Part shown: in pieces, positions 47,198 to 56,349 of the stretch
How positions within the stretch are numbered: position 1 is the first letter of the stretch
Layout: the number at the start of each line of letters is the position of its first letter
NCBI GenBank assembly: GCA_902619315.1
Contig: CACNDW010000009.1
Coordinates: 1 to 64,000, forward strand
Length of the DNA: 64,000 nt
DNA from: an uncultured Bacteroidota bacterium
Lineage (GTDB): Bacteria; Bacteroidota; Bacteroidia; Flavobacteriales; Flavobacteriaceae
Direction of reading: 5' to 3'
Position numbers and translations under genes: made by a program
Notes under the pieces: generated by a model
Seen by the model: the letters and a program-made list of their open reading frames with translations, nothing else
What the model was told of the DNA's origin: nothing
Database searches by the model: none

Positions 47198-47226
47198 CAA
47201 ATATACTCTAATCTATCCGGAAACAA
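47198..47226 (-). promoter_or_regulatory. Promoter of the mrp-nfu-reductase-ferredoxin operon
   Basis: TTTTG with its TTG at 47226-47224, an 18-bp spacer, then TATATTTG (47205-47198), on the minus strand, 23 bp before the mrp ATG. It lies just after the 3' end of the alkyltransferase-like gene and rules out the longer mrp frame. Confidence 0.65.
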
Positions 47227-47230
47227 AAGT

Positions 47231-47566
47231 TTAGATTTCAATTGGCGGGAGCGCAGTATTGGGATCCCAAAAAAAATTATTTAAATCAATAATTTGATCG
47301 TTTTTTATACTTAGGCCCTCACTTTCAAGAAGTTGTTGCATCAATTTGGATCCGGGGAAATGGTGCTTCCCAGTTAATAATCCATTACGATTGACCACGC
47401 GATGGGCGGGTATTTCGGGGCGATTGTGTGAGGCATTCATGGCATAACCTACCATTCTTGCACTCTTGGGATGACCCAAATAACGGGCAATAGCACCGTA
47501 AGAAGTAACCCTACCTGGAGGAATCATTTGAACAACTGCATAAACCTGATCAAAAAAAAGGGACAT
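47231..47566 (-). CDS. Alkyltransferase-like protein (ATL)
   Basis: A 111-residue relative of O6-methylguanine-DNA methyltransferases. The helix-turn-helix (IPPGRVTSYGAIARYLG) and Asn/Arg finger parts are present, but the active PCHRV is PAHRV (Ala54), so it cannot take up the alkyl group. ATL proteins bind O6-alkylguanine and pass it to nucleotide excision repair. The start at 47566 shares one base with the trmB stop (TGATG). Confidence 0.88.
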   Translation of the reverse strand: MSLFFDQVYAVVQMIPPGRVTSYGAIARYLGHPKSARMVGYAMNASHNRPEIPAHRVVNRNGLLTGKHHFPGSKLMQQLLESEGLSIKNDQIIDLNNFFWDPNTALPPIEI

Positions 47567-48240
47567 CAAATGAATTGAAATTGAAGATATGTGATGGGTT
47601 TGTTCTGCTTCAAAAACATTTTTTCATAGAATGTTTGAACAGCTGTAGCGATCTGCGGAGCTTCGGGGTTATTGTAAATGTCGTGATGGGCATAAATTAG
47701 GCGATAGGCCGGGTCGTTGATCAGGCCCAGGGTGTAGCCGTACAAAAATACACTGTCGGTTTTGAGGTGAACAATTCCATCGGCTTGCAATATCTGTCGG
47801 TATCGACTTAAAAAATCAGGGTGGGTCAAACGGTGTTTGGTTCTTTTAAACTTGATTTGCGGATCGGGAAAGGTAATCCAGATTTGGGTCACTTCACTAA
47901 CGGCAAAAAGGGTTTCAATCAACTCGATCTGTGCACGGACGAATGCTATGTTATCTCTCTTTTCCTCAAGGGCCGTCTTTGCACCCCTCCAAAAGCGAGC
48001 ACCCTTTATGTCTATACCGATATAATTCATGTTTGGATTTTGTTCTGCCAAATAAAGAGTGTATTCACCTTTTCCACAGCCAAGCTCCAATACTATAGGA
48101 TGATCATTCTTGAAATACTTTGCGTGCCATTGGCCCTTAAGTCTAAAAGCGTCTTTTTCCATTATCTCCCGTGCAGGCTGAATCACATTTTTAAAGGTTT
48201 CGTTCTCCTTAAATCTTTTTTGTTTGTTTTTACTTCCCAT
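47566..48240 (-). CDS. trmB: tRNA (guanine-N7-)-methyltransferase
   Basis: A 224-residue SAM-dependent methyltransferase for m7G46 in tRNA. Motif I VLELGCGKGEYTLYLAE, then NYIGIDIKGARFWRG and ITFPDPQIKFKRTKHRLTHP, which is the family signature. Start: ATG 48240 (MGSKNKQKRF) is the usual one; another ATG is six bases upstream. Coupled to the ATL gene. Confidence 0.93.
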   Translation of the reverse strand: MGSKNKQKRFKENETFKNVIQPAREIMEKDAFRLKGQWHAKYFKNDHPIVLELGCGKGEYTLYLAEQNPNMNYIGIDIKGARFWRGAKTALEEKRDNIAFVRAQIELIETLFAVSEVTQIWITFPDPQIKFKRTKHRLTHPDFLSRYRQILQADGIVHLKTDSVFLYGYTLGLINDPAYRLIYAHHDIYNNPEAPQIATAVQTFYEKMFLKQNKPITYLQFQFI

Positions 48241-48292
48241 GGCCATACATCATATCACAAAGTTAGGTAATGAATTATTATTCCTAGAATGA

Positions 48293-49345
48293 TTATGCCC
48301 CTTTGGTAGCACGCTGAAGGGTGAAGGAAAATTCTGAACCCGAACCAGGTTTACTCTCAACCAATAGCTTTTCCTGATGAGCTTCAATGATATGTTTGAC
48401 AATTGACAAACCCAATCCTGAACCTCCGGCTTTTCGATTACCAGATTTGTCTACCCTATAAAAGCGCTCAAAAAGTCGGGGTAAGTGTTCTTCTTCGATC
48501 CCTTCCCCATTATCTGAAATTTTGACTAAGATTTTTTCCTCATTAAGTACCTCCAAACTCACCTCTGTTTTTCCTTCTTTAATACCGTACTTTAGTGAAT
48601 TGACAATCAGATTAGTCAAAACCTGCTGGATGCGCTCCTCGTCAGCAAAAACAAGAAAAGGCTTGGGATACTCCCGATCAAATCCTAGAGAAATTTTGTT
48701 TTTTATGGCTTGCATCTCGAGCAAATCAAAAACATTTTCGATTACTTCATTGATGTCAAAATAAGTCCGATCGATGGTTTTAATTCCTGATTCAAATTGG
48801 GTGATCAAATCCAAGTCTTTAACTACATAAATCAATCTATCGACACCTTTTGCAGTTCGTTTGAGGTATTTTTCCCTTACTTTTTTATCTTTAATTGCTC
48901 CCTCAAGTAAGGTAAGTACATATCCTTGGATGGTAAACAAAGGAGTTTTTAGCTCGTGTGAGATGTTTCCAATAAATTCTTTACGGTAGTCCTCTTTTTC
49001 CCTAAGGGTCTCAATTTCTAATTTTTTGTCATCAGCAAATTTTTGGACACTCTCCCGGAGTGCCTCCATATCAGATTGAACAATTTGCTGGCTCATTGAT
49101 ACCCCGGATGGAGAAAGGTCGTTATAAATCCCCTTAATCTTATTCAGAATAAACCTTTCGATTCGGAAATTAATCAAGAATACTGAAAAAATAAAGAAAA
49201 GCAAAAGTATGAGTGCGAATACCAAAAGAATTTCAGTTTCGAATTGTAAATCTGTGACCAAAAACAAAATGGAAAAAAGCAAAATTAAAAAAGCTACCAA
49301 AATGGACGACAGCCGAAATGCAACTCTAAAATTCTTTATCCTCAA
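48293..49345 (-). CDS. Sensor histidine kinase, PhoR-like
   Basis: A 350-residue membrane kinase: two N-terminal transmembrane helices (about residues 10-65) with little periplasmic sequence between, then a dimerisation domain with H-box NISHELKTPLFTIQGY, and a catalytic domain with NLIVNSLKYG (N), DNGEGIEEEHL (G1), FERFYRV (F), GGSGLGLSIVKHI (G2). It ends 8 bp after the response regulator gene begins its own run, and both are co-transcribed. Confidence 0.92.
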   Translation of the reverse strand: MRIKNFRVAFRLSSILVAFLILLFSILFLVTDLQFETEILLVFALILLLFFIFSVFLINFRIERFILNKIKGIYNDLSPSGVSMSQQIVQSDMEALRESVQKFADDKKLEIETLREKEDYRKEFIGNISHELKTPLFTIQGYVLTLLEGAIKDKKVREKYLKRTAKGVDRLIYVVKDLDLITQFESGIKTIDRTYFDINEVIENVFDLLEMQAIKNKISLGFDREYPKPFLVFADEERIQQVLTNLIVNSLKYGIKEGKTEVSLEVLNEEKILVKISDNGEGIEEEHLPRLFERFYRVDKSGNRKAGGSGLGLSIVKHIIEAHQEKLLVESKPGSGSEFSFTLQRATKGA

Positions 49346-49353
49346 ACCTCTTG

Positions 49354-50046
49354 TTATTTGATAGGTTTGACAAATTTGTAACCCACCCCTTTAACCGTCT
49401 TAAAAAATTTATCCCCCACCTTTTCTCTGAGTTTTCGAATGTGAACATCTATGGTTCTGTCTCCTACCACGACTTGGCTTCCCCAAATGTTTTCCATGAT
49501 TTTTTCTCTTTTAACCACCTTATCGGGATTAGAAGCCAAAAGATAGAGGAGTTCAAATTCTTTTCTGGGTAAAGAGAAGGTTTTCCCTTTAATAGTAACT
49601 TCATATTGTTCTTTGTCGATTTTGAGTTTGCCCACTTCTATTTTATCTTGGCCCTCCTCCTCTTTCTTAAGGCGACGCAACAAAGCTTTGACTTTGGAAA
49701 CAATAATTTTGGGCTTAATGGGCTTTGTGACATAGTCATCTGCACCGGCATCGAAGGCTGCCATGTGGGAATAATCCTCACCTCTGGCAGTGAGAAACAT
49801 GATAATGGTATCATTAAAAATCTTGTCGCTGCGCAAATTTTCACAGGCTTCAATTCCATCCATTTCGGGCATCATAACATCCATGATTATCAAATGAGGG
49901 GTAATTTTTTTTGCCTTTATCAGAGCCTCTTTTCCGTTAGAAGCAGTTTTTACATTGTAGCCATCCTGCTCCAAATTATATTTTATTATCTCAATAACAT
50001 CTGGTTCATCATCAACCAACAATATTTTAATATCCTTTTTCTTCAT
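49354..50046 (-). CDS. Response regulator, OmpR/PhoB-like
   Basis: A 230-residue two-domain regulator: receiver with D12, D13, phospho-acceptor D56 (LIIMDVMMPEMDG) and Lys in DYVTKPIKP; winged-helix DNA-binding domain with RKEFELLYLLASNPDKVV and VVGDRTIDVHIRKLREKV. Pairs with the kinase just downstream. Resembles the PhoB-like regulator of Flavobacteriia; phosphate control is a family guess, with no Pho box or pst genes in the window. Confidence 0.93.
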   Translation of the reverse strand: MKKKDIKILLVDDEPDVIEIIKYNLEQDGYNVKTASNGKEALIKAKKITPHLIIMDVMMPEMDGIEACENLRSDKIFNDTIIMFLTARGEDYSHMAAFDAGADDYVTKPIKPKIIVSKVKALLRRLKKEEEGQDKIEVGKLKIDKEQYEVTIKGKTFSLPRKEFELLYLLASNPDKVVKREKIMENIWGSQVVVGDRTIDVHIRKLREKVGDKFFKTVKGVGYKFVKPIK

Positions 50047-50138
50047 TTTTTTTCTCTAATATAGAGATTTATGGGTTTGTTGTGTAAAAAAACTTTACCA
50101 ACGTCCAGAAAGATCAATCGACATTAATTTTATTAAAT

Positions 50139-50495
50139 TTGATTAATCTATATAAAAAATTGTTTTTGCGCGTCGCATTATTGTTAATTTCGCTAGTTTC
50201 ATTCCATTTTGTTTGTGCTCAACAAAATGAGTACAGAAGTTATGTTCATAAAAACCCACCCAACAAATTAAACTTTCAGTTATTTCCTAATCCCTATACT
50301 GGAGGTAAACTTTATATAGCTTCTGACCATTCAGAAATCAAAAATATTATGATTATCAGTATTTTAGGTGAAGTGATTTTTCAAACCAGCACCTATGATG
50401 GTTATATAACTCCACACAACCTCAGAAGTGGTATCTACATTGTAAAAATCAAACAGGGAGCTCAACAAGGATTGAGTCGTTTGGTTGTGCCTTGA
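50139..50495 (+). CDS. Small exported protein made almost only of a T9SS type A sorting domain
   Basis: About 110-118 residues: a signal peptide (LFLRVALLLISLVSFHFVCA) followed by a type A C-terminal sorting domain, seen as FQLFPNPYTGGKLYI, IMIISILGEVIFQ and LRSGIYIVKIK. Proteins with this tail cross the outer membrane by the type IX system; here there is hardly any passenger ahead of it. Start is uncertain: no ATG exists; TTG 50139 lies in a TAAATTTG box (50134-50141), so TTG 50160 or 50166 may be used. Confidence 0.75.
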   Translation: MINLYKKLFLRVALLLISLVSFHFVCAQQNEYRSYVHKNPPNKLNFQLFPNPYTGGKLYIASDHSEIKNIMIISILGEVIFQTSTYDGYITPHNLRSGIYIVKIKQGAQQGLSRLVVP

Positions 50496-50507
50496 TCGCG
50501 TCAAAAG

Positions 50508-51494
50508 ATGACTACCTATAATTTTGAAAACTTTTGGGAAATCTGCAGCCAACCTGCCTTTGATGCTTTGGCATTCAAAACATTCTACTTTCAGTACGAA
50601 AATAACAAGGTTTACCGGTCTTTTTGTGACCTGATCAATTGCAACCCTGCCGAGGTGACAGCATTGAAAGACATTCCTTATCTACCAATTTCCTTTTTTA
50701 AATCCAATAAGGTTTGTTGCTTTGAATCCGACAATGGTTCTTTTTTCAGTTCTAGTACAACCACAGGTGGAATTCCTTCAAAGCACTATTTCCGGCAACT
50801 AAAAGATTATCAAATAAGTTTCCGCAAAGGGTTTGAATATTTTTTTGGAGCCATTGAGGATTTTACAGTTCTAGCCCTACTCCCATCATACCTGGAAAGA
50901 TCCCATTCTTCTCTAATATATATGGCCAATGACATGATCCGTAAAAGTCAAAAGACTGAAAGCGGTTTTTACCTCAATCAATGGGAAAAGTTGAAAAAGA
51001 CGATCATCCAACTCGAAAATAGTGAGCAAAAAACATTATTGTTGGGGGTATCCTTTGCACTACTAGATCTTGTGGAACAGTACTCGTTTGATTTGAAGCA
51101 TACATGGGTGATGGAAACCGGTGGAATGAAGGGCAGGAGAAAAGAAATAACGCGTGAGGCATTACACAGCCAACTGAAAAAGGGATTTGGCGTACACAAA
51201 ATTTTCTCGGAATACGGGATGACAGAATTAATGTCTCAAGCCTATTCCATTAGTGAAGGGATTTTTGAGTGCCCCCCTTGGATGCGTGTTGCCGCCAGAG
51301 AAAACCAAGACCCTTTTAATCTCCTCCCTTGGGGACAAAGTGGTGGGTTGAATATTATTGACCTGGCTAATCGCGATAGCTGTGCCTTCATTGCTACCGA
51401 AGACCTTGCCAGAGTACACTCTGATAAACGCTTTGAAGTACTGGGCCGTTTAGACCCTTCAGAAATCAGAGGCTGTAATTTGATGGCAATCTAG
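50508..51494 (+). CDS. LuxE/PaaK-like acyl-protein synthetase or acyltransferase
   Basis: A 328-residue protein of the adenylate-forming LuxE/PaaK group: [17 protein letters not shown] is the Ser/Thr/Gly phosphate loop, and later [13 protein letters not shown] and the C-terminal [27 protein letters not shown] are family motifs. LuxE activates fatty acids and transfers them. No luxCD partner is present and the substrate is unknown. It begins 12 bp after the T9SS-tail gene and ends 4 bp into convergent tyrS. Confidence 0.82.
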   Translation: MTTYNFENFWEICSQPAFDALAFKTFYFQYENNKVYRSFCDLINCNPAEVTALKDIPYLPISFFKSNKVCCFESDNGSFFSSSTTTGGIPSKHYFRQLKDYQISFRKGFEYFFGAIEDFTVLALLPSYLERSHSSLIYMANDMIRKSQKTESGFYLNQWEKLKKTIIQLENSEQKTLLLGVSFALLDLVEQYSFDLKHTWVMETGGMKGRRKEITREALHSQLKKGFGVHKIFSEYGMTELMSQAYSISEGIFECPPWMRVAARENQDPFNLLPWGQSGGLNIIDLANRDSCAFIATEDLARVHSDKRFEVLGRLDPSEIRGCNLMAI

Positions 51495-52789
51495 CCAACT
51501 GCCTCAACGATAAAATAATTTTTCTTACCTCTTTGAAGTAAAATGTATTGGTCGTCTATCAAATCGGCAGTTCCAATATTGTAACTCTCGTTTACCTTAA
51601 TTTTATTGACCGAAATGGAGTTTTCAGCTAGAGCCCTTCGGGCCTCCCCATTGGATTTTAAAAAGGATGTTTTGGAGGCTAACAAAGCGATCATGTCAAC
51701 GCCATTATAAAGATCAGAACGTGAAATCTCCGCCTTGGGCACCCCATCAAAAACATCTAAAAAAGTTTGACGATCTAGGTTGTTTAATTCGGCAGCCGTT
51801 GAACTACCAAAAAGGATTTGGCTAGCCTGAATAGCTTTTTGTAGATCTTCCTCGGAATGGACCATACGGGTTACTTCCTCAGCTATCGTTTTTTGTAATA
51901 ACCTCGTTTGAGGGCTTTCCAGGTGTTGTGTAATCAAATTTTCTATTGTCGACTTGTCTAAAAGAGTAAATATTTTTATATAATTTTGGGCATCCTCATC
52001 AGAAGCGTTCAGCCAATACTGGTAAAATTTGTAAGAAGAGGTTCGGGTCTTGTCCAACCACACATTTCCGTCCTCGGTTTTTCCGAATTTTGTTCCATCA
52101 GCCTTAGTAATCAAAGGACAGGTGATGGCAAAGGCTTTTCCACTCAATTTGCGCCGAATCAATTCTGTTCCAGTAGTGATATTACCCCATTGATCACTCC
52201 CCCCCATCTGCAACTTACAGTCCATTTCTTTGTAGAGGTGCAAAAAATCATATCCCTGTAACAATTGGTAGGTAAATTCGGTAAATGACATGCCAACTTT
52301 GGCATCGCTACCAATCCGATTTTTTACAGAATCCTTAGACATCATATAGTTGACAGTAAGGTGTTTACCAATTTCGCGAGAAAAATCAATGAGTCTATAG
52401 TCTTTGGTCCAATCATAATTGTTGACCAACTGAGCGGCCTTGGGATTCGCGTGATCAAAATCAAGGAATTTTTGGAGTTGTGTTCTAATGCCCTTTACAT
52501 TTTTTTGCAATGTCTCAGCATCCAAAAGATTTCTTTCGTCGGACTTACCAGCTGGGTCTCCAATCATTCCTGTAGCACCACCTACTAATACTATGGGGCG
52601 ATGACCTGATCTCTGGAAGTGGATCAAAATCATGATTTGTACCAAACTGCCAATGTGAAGAGAATCTGCAGTGGGGTCAAAACCAATATATCCTGTGGTA
52701 ATGTTTTGGTTCAAATGATCCTCTGTTTCAGGCATAATGTCGTGCAACATGCCCCTCCAGCGAAGTTCCTCTACAAAATTTTTCTGCAT
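51491..52789 (-). CDS. tyrS: Tyrosyl-tRNA synthetase
   Basis: A 432-residue class I aminoacyl-tRNA synthetase. HIGH region [16 protein letters not shown], tyrosine pocket [20 protein letters not shown]-like [11 protein letters not shown], and a C-terminal S4 RNA-binding domain ([21 protein letters not shown]). Convergent with the LuxE-like gene. Confidence 0.97.
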   Translation of the reverse strand: MQKNFVEELRWRGMLHDIMPETEDHLNQNITTGYIGFDPTADSLHIGSLVQIMILIHFQRSGHRPIVLVGGATGMIGDPAGKSDERNLLDAETLQKNVKGIRTQLQKFLDFDHANPKAAQLVNNYDWTKDYRLIDFSREIGKHLTVNYMMSKDSVKNRIGSDAKVGMSFTEFTYQLLQGYDFLHLYKEMDCKLQMGGSDQWGNITTGTELIRRKLSGKAFAITCPLITKADGTKFGKTEDGNVWLDKTRTSSYKFYQYWLNASDEDAQNYIKIFTLLDKSTIENLITQHLESPQTRLLQKTIAEEVTRMVHSEEDLQKAIQASQILFGSSTAAELNNLDRQTFLDVFDGVPKAEISRSDLYNGVDMIALLASKTSFLKSNGEARRALAENSISVNKIKVNESYNIGTADLIDDQYILLQRGKKNYFIVEAVG

Positions 52790-52805
52790 TACTTTGATTT
52801 ACTAG

Positions 52806-52813
52806 CAAAGATA
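52806..52813 (-). promoter_or_regulatory. -7 box of tyrS
   Basis: TATCTTTG on the minus strand followed by C, 16 bp before the tyrS ATG. A TTG lies 16 bp upstream of the box, slightly short of the normal spacing. Divergent from the epimerase gene. Confidence 0.5.
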
Positions 52814-52866
52814 GATTTATGCCATAAAACAAAAAATTATTCTTGAAAAAGCATTAGTTTTAATTT

Positions 52867-53838
52867 ATGATATTAGTGACCGGTGCTACGGGCTTTATCG
52901 GTTCTCATTTGTTGTGTCATTTGGCAGAGAAAGACATTTTTCCAGTGGCCATGTTCCGACATGAATCCAATAAAAGCAAGGTTTGGAAACGGTTCAAATC
53001 ACAATTTGATGATGCCCAAAAGCGGTACGACAAAATTGTATGGAGAAAAGCGGACATTAGGGACCTGCCGAGTTTGGATGCCGCCTTTAATGGTATTGAT
53101 TATGTTTATCATTGCGCCGGCTATATTTCCCTAGCTCAAAGCGATGTAAAAAAACTACTTGAAATTAATGAAAAAGGGTCTACCTATCTAGTCGATTTAT
53201 GTTTATCTCATTCAGTAAAAAAATTGGTCTATGTCAGTTCCATAGCCGCTTTGGGAAATGACCCATCGCTACCGGTTATAGATGAAAACACCCCCTGGGA
53301 CAACTACACCGACAAAAATCCATATGCTTATTCTAAATACGGAGGAGAAATGGAAGTATGGAGAGCAATGCAGGAGGGATTAAATGCGGTTATTGTCAAT
53401 CCTGGCATAGTACTTGGGCAAAACAGCCCAATTGAATGGTTACTGAAACGACACAAGAATGGCTTGAGATGGTATACACCTGGAACCAATGCCTTTGTAA
53501 ATATCAAGGATGTCATCACTGTGATGTATGAACTGATGCATTCAAATATAAAAGAAGAGCGCTTTATTTTGGTAGCTGAAAATTGGACTGGTAAAGACAT
53601 GGTACGATCACTTCTCAAAGCTGGGAATTTTAGTCAAAGAGTTTTTATTATTCCCAAAAGGTTTTTGTATTTGTTATGGGTGATAGAATATCTGATTCAA
53701 CTATTAGGTATCAGAAAACGTTTTTTGACACGTGCCATAATTTCTAGTCAATATGATCATAAAATTATCAATGGTAATAAAATAAAATCATTCATCAACT
53801 TTGAGTACTCAAAGATTACAAATTTCATTTTCGACTGA
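52867..53838 (+). CDS. NAD-dependent epimerase/dehydratase (extended SDR)
   Basis: A 323-residue short-chain dehydrogenase of the extended type: NAD loop TGATGFIGSH near the start, YVSSIAALG, and the catalytic NPYAYSKYGGE (YxxxK). It resembles dihydroflavonol-reductase-like members; the substrate could be a nucleotide sugar or a lipid intermediate. Transcribed alone, divergent from tyrS and convergent with the DUF4296 gene. Confidence 0.85.
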   Translation: MILVTGATGFIGSHLLCHLAEKDIFPVAMFRHESNKSKVWKRFKSQFDDAQKRYDKIVWRKADIRDLPSLDAAFNGIDYVYHCAGYISLAQSDVKKLLEINEKGSTYLVDLCLSHSVKKLVYVSSIAALGNDPSLPVIDENTPWDNYTDKNPYAYSKYGGEMEVWRAMQEGLNAVIVNPGIVLGQNSPIEWLLKRHKNGLRWYTPGTNAFVNIKDVITVMYELMHSNIKEERFILVAENWTGKDMVRSLLKAGNFSQRVFIIPKRFLYLLWVIEYLIQLLGIRKRFLTRAIISSQYDHKIINGNKIKSFINFEYSKITNFIFD

Positions 53839-53866
53839 TTCGATTTTCAACCCTGGGCTTATGTCT

Positions 53867-54226
53867 TTATTCCTCTCTGATGCGCATAGTTTGTTGGATA
53901 CTATCATTTAGCTTGTTGAGTTTCATTTTAATTTTTTTAAAAATAGGTAAGTATTCTTTGGGATTTTTGGCATAATAAGATTGACTGGAGGCGAGTTGTG
54001 CACTATCGATTCCATACTTTTCGTAAAGGTATTCCGCCACCAAAAGATCTTTTTTTTCAAGCAAATTGTAGGACTCGCGTTTGATATTTTTCATTAGAAT
54101 TATATCCAGCATCACCATGCTCATTTGGTCGGGAGAAATTAGGTTATCAGGAGGGCTGTTGTCCCCTGTTTTTGAACATGAAAATACAATAAACACCAGC
54201 AATCCAATAAATTTTTTCTTGTTCAT
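53867..54226 (-). CDS. DUF4296 lipoprotein
   Basis: A 119-residue lipoprotein: signal peptide with lipobox VFSC (residues 14-17) and a helical domain with DQMSMVMLDIILMKNIK and YLYEKYGIDSAQLASSQSYY, typical of DUF4296. It overlaps the dihydroorotase gene by 4 nt (ATGA). Common in Flavobacteriia; function unknown. Confidence 0.85.
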   Translation of the reverse strand: MNKKKFIGLLVFIVFSCSKTGDNSPPDNLISPDQMSMVMLDIILMKNIKRESYNLLEKKDLLVAEYLYEKYGIDSAQLASSQSYYAKNPKEYLPIFKKIKMKLNKLNDSIQQTMRIREE

Positions 54227-55560
54227 CTATTAAAAGTAAGTTTTTTTCCCAATGCGCTTTCGATTATTTTACCTTGATCGTAAACCAAATTTCCATTGAC
54301 AAAAGTTTTGATGATAGAAGCCTCAAAAGTTGATCCCTCAAATGGAGACCATTTGCATTGATATAGCAAATCTTCTTTGACAACAGTAAATTTTTTATTC
54401 ATATCTACCAAAACCAGATCGGCAAAAAAGCCTTCACGAAGAAAACCACGATTTTGAATTTTGAATAAAATGGCGGGATTGTGACAGGCTTTTTCAACCA
54501 GCTTTTCTATGGTAGTTCTTCCTTGTTTTACAGCTGTTAAGAGAGCAGGATAGGCATGTTGAACCAATGGGCCACCTGAAGGGGAATTTGCGTAAGGATT
54601 TTGCTTTTCCTCAAGTGTATGTGGGGCATGGTCTGTGGCCAATACATCAATCTTATCCTCGTTAAGAGCTTTCCATAAGGCTTCACGGTCACTGACTTTT
54701 TTTATTGCTGGATTCCATTTTATCAAAGTACCCTTTTTCGCATAGTCTTCCTCCGAAAACCAAAGATGATGAACACAAACCTCAGCTGTTATTTTCTTTT
54801 GAGTCAATGGTTTTTCGTTAGAGAATAGTTCGGTTTCTATAGCCGTCGACAAATGAAAAACATGCAAGCGAGCTCCGGTATCTTTGGCCAATTGAATGGC
54901 TCTAGACGAAGAACGAAAACAAGCAACCTTGCTTCTAATCTCTGGGTGCTTTTCAATTGGAATATTACCTCCATACTTGGCGATTTGTTCCGCTAGGTTT
55001 TTTCTGATTATGTTTTCATCCTCGCAATGAACGGCAATAGGTAAATCAGTGATGGAAAAAATTTTTTTCAATACTTGCTCATCATCCACTAACATATTTC
55101 CGGTAGAAGATCCCAAAAATAATTTCAGCCCTGCGGCTTGTGTGACATCCAAAGTCCTAATTTCCTCCAAGTTGTCATTCGTACCTCCAAAAAGAAAGCC
55201 ATAATTAGCGATAGACACATTTGATGCTAAATCCAACTTTTCATTCAAGGCTTTTTGAGTAGTGGTTTGGGGATTGGTATTGGGCATGTCAATAAAAGAG
55301 GTAATTCCCCCAGCCACTGCTGCTCGAGACTCGGTAGCAATAGTAGCTTTGTGTGTTAGACCTGGCTCCCTAAAGTGAACCTGATCGTCGATCCAACCAG
55401 GCAATAAATAAAGACCAGAGGCATCAATGATTTCTTCATTTCCATTGATTGACAAGTGATTGCCAATTTTCTCTATCTTATCCCCTTTAATTAAAAGGTC
55501 TTTTTGGGAAACCTTACCTTCATTGACCAATTGGGCCTTTTTTATTAATATTTCTCTCAT
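54223..55560 (-). CDS. Dihydroorotase-family amidohydrolase
   Basis: A 445-residue amidohydrolase-superfamily protein for the third step of pyrimidine synthesis. Seen: IDDQVHFREPGLTHKA, HCEDEN, HVFHLSTA, ATDHAPH and PSGGPLVQHA. The first metal motif, HxH in classical dihydroorotases, is QVH here. As I recall this variant is common to the flavobacterial group. It shares one base with the glycosyltransferase gene upstream. Dihydroorotase activity is likely but not certain. Confidence 0.82.
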   Translation of the reverse strand: MREILIKKAQLVNEGKVSQKDLLIKGDKIEKIGNHLSINGNEEIIDASGLYLLPGWIDDQVHFREPGLTHKATIATESRAAVAGGITSFIDMPNTNPQTTTQKALNEKLDLASNVSIANYGFLFGGTNDNLEEIRTLDVTQAAGLKLFLGSSTGNMLVDDEQVLKKIFSITDLPIAVHCEDENIIRKNLAEQIAKYGGNIPIEKHPEIRSKVACFRSSSRAIQLAKDTGARLHVFHLSTAIETELFSNEKPLTQKKITAEVCVHHLWFSEEDYAKKGTLIKWNPAIKKVSDREALWKALNEDKIDVLATDHAPHTLEEKQNPYANSPSGGPLVQHAYPALLTAVKQGRTTIEKLVEKACHNPAILFKIQNRGFLREGFFADLVLVDMNKKFTVVKEDLLYQCKWSPFEGSTFEASIIKTFVNGNLVYDQGKIIESALGKKLTFNR

Positions 55561-56279
55561 TAAATTGAATTAAATATACTTTTTACCCTTAATAATAAAA
55601 CAGCATAAAGAGCCTCCCAAATTATTTTACCATTCATTTTTGAAACCCCCAGTTCTCTATTGGTAAAAATTATAGGATGTTCCTTGTACTTGTATCCTTT
55701 ACTCCAAATCTTAAATTTCATTTCAATTTGAAACGCGTAACCAACAAAATTAATTCTTTTAAAATCCAAATGCTCCAGAACTTCTCGGGTGTAGCCGACA
55801 AATCCAGCTGTGGGATCTTTGATGGGCATAAAGGTAATCCCCCTTACATATAAAGAAGCGAAATAGGACAATAAAATCCTACTTAAAGGCCAATTGACAA
55901 CATTGATCCCCTTGACATATCGCGATCCAATGACTAAATCGAATTCAGATTTAAGGCAATCAAGCATTGGAGATAATTCTTTGGGGTCGTGAGACAAATC
56001 GGCATCCATCTCAAAAATGAAGTCGTATTTTTTTTTTAGCGCCCATCTAAAGCCTTGGATATAGGCCTTTCCTAGGCCTTCTTTAAATGCGCGTTGCTCT
56101 AAAAAAAGACGACTATTGTGATTTTTTTTAAGTTCCAAAACCACGTCTGCAGTACCATCCGGTGACATATCATCGACCACTAAAATGTCAAAATCTTTCC
56201 TCTCTAGGGTCTTTTTAACAATTATTTCGATGTTTTCAACCTCATTGTATGTAGGAATGATGACTAAAGCTTTATCCAT
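55560..56279 (-). CDS. Polyprenyl-phosphate mannose synthase-like glycosyltransferase (GT2)
   Basis: A 239-residue GT-A fold family 2 enzyme: IIPTYNEVENIE, VDDMSPDGTADV and the metal motif EMDADLSHDP. The size and motifs match DPM1-type polyprenol-phosphate-mannose synthases, which charge a lipid carrier for protein or glycan mannosylation. There is no membrane-anchor extension. First gene of a three-gene overlapping run with dihydroorotase and DUF4296. Confidence 0.88.
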   Translation of the reverse strand: MDKALVIIPTYNEVENIEIIVKKTLERKDFDILVVDDMSPDGTADVVLELKKNHNSRLFLEQRAFKEGLGKAYIQGFRWALKKKYDFIFEMDADLSHDPKELSPMLDCLKSEFDLVIGSRYVKGINVVNWPLSRILLSYFASLYVRGITFMPIKDPTAGFVGYTREVLEHLDFKRINFVGYAFQIEMKFKIWSKGYKYKEHPIIFTNRELGVSKMNGKIIWEALYAVLLLRVKSIFNSI

Positions 56280-56349
56280 AGGTCAGCATAAAAATACTAA
56301 ATCGAGTGAAATAAAATGAAGAATTAAAATACTTCCTTAATTTTATTTC

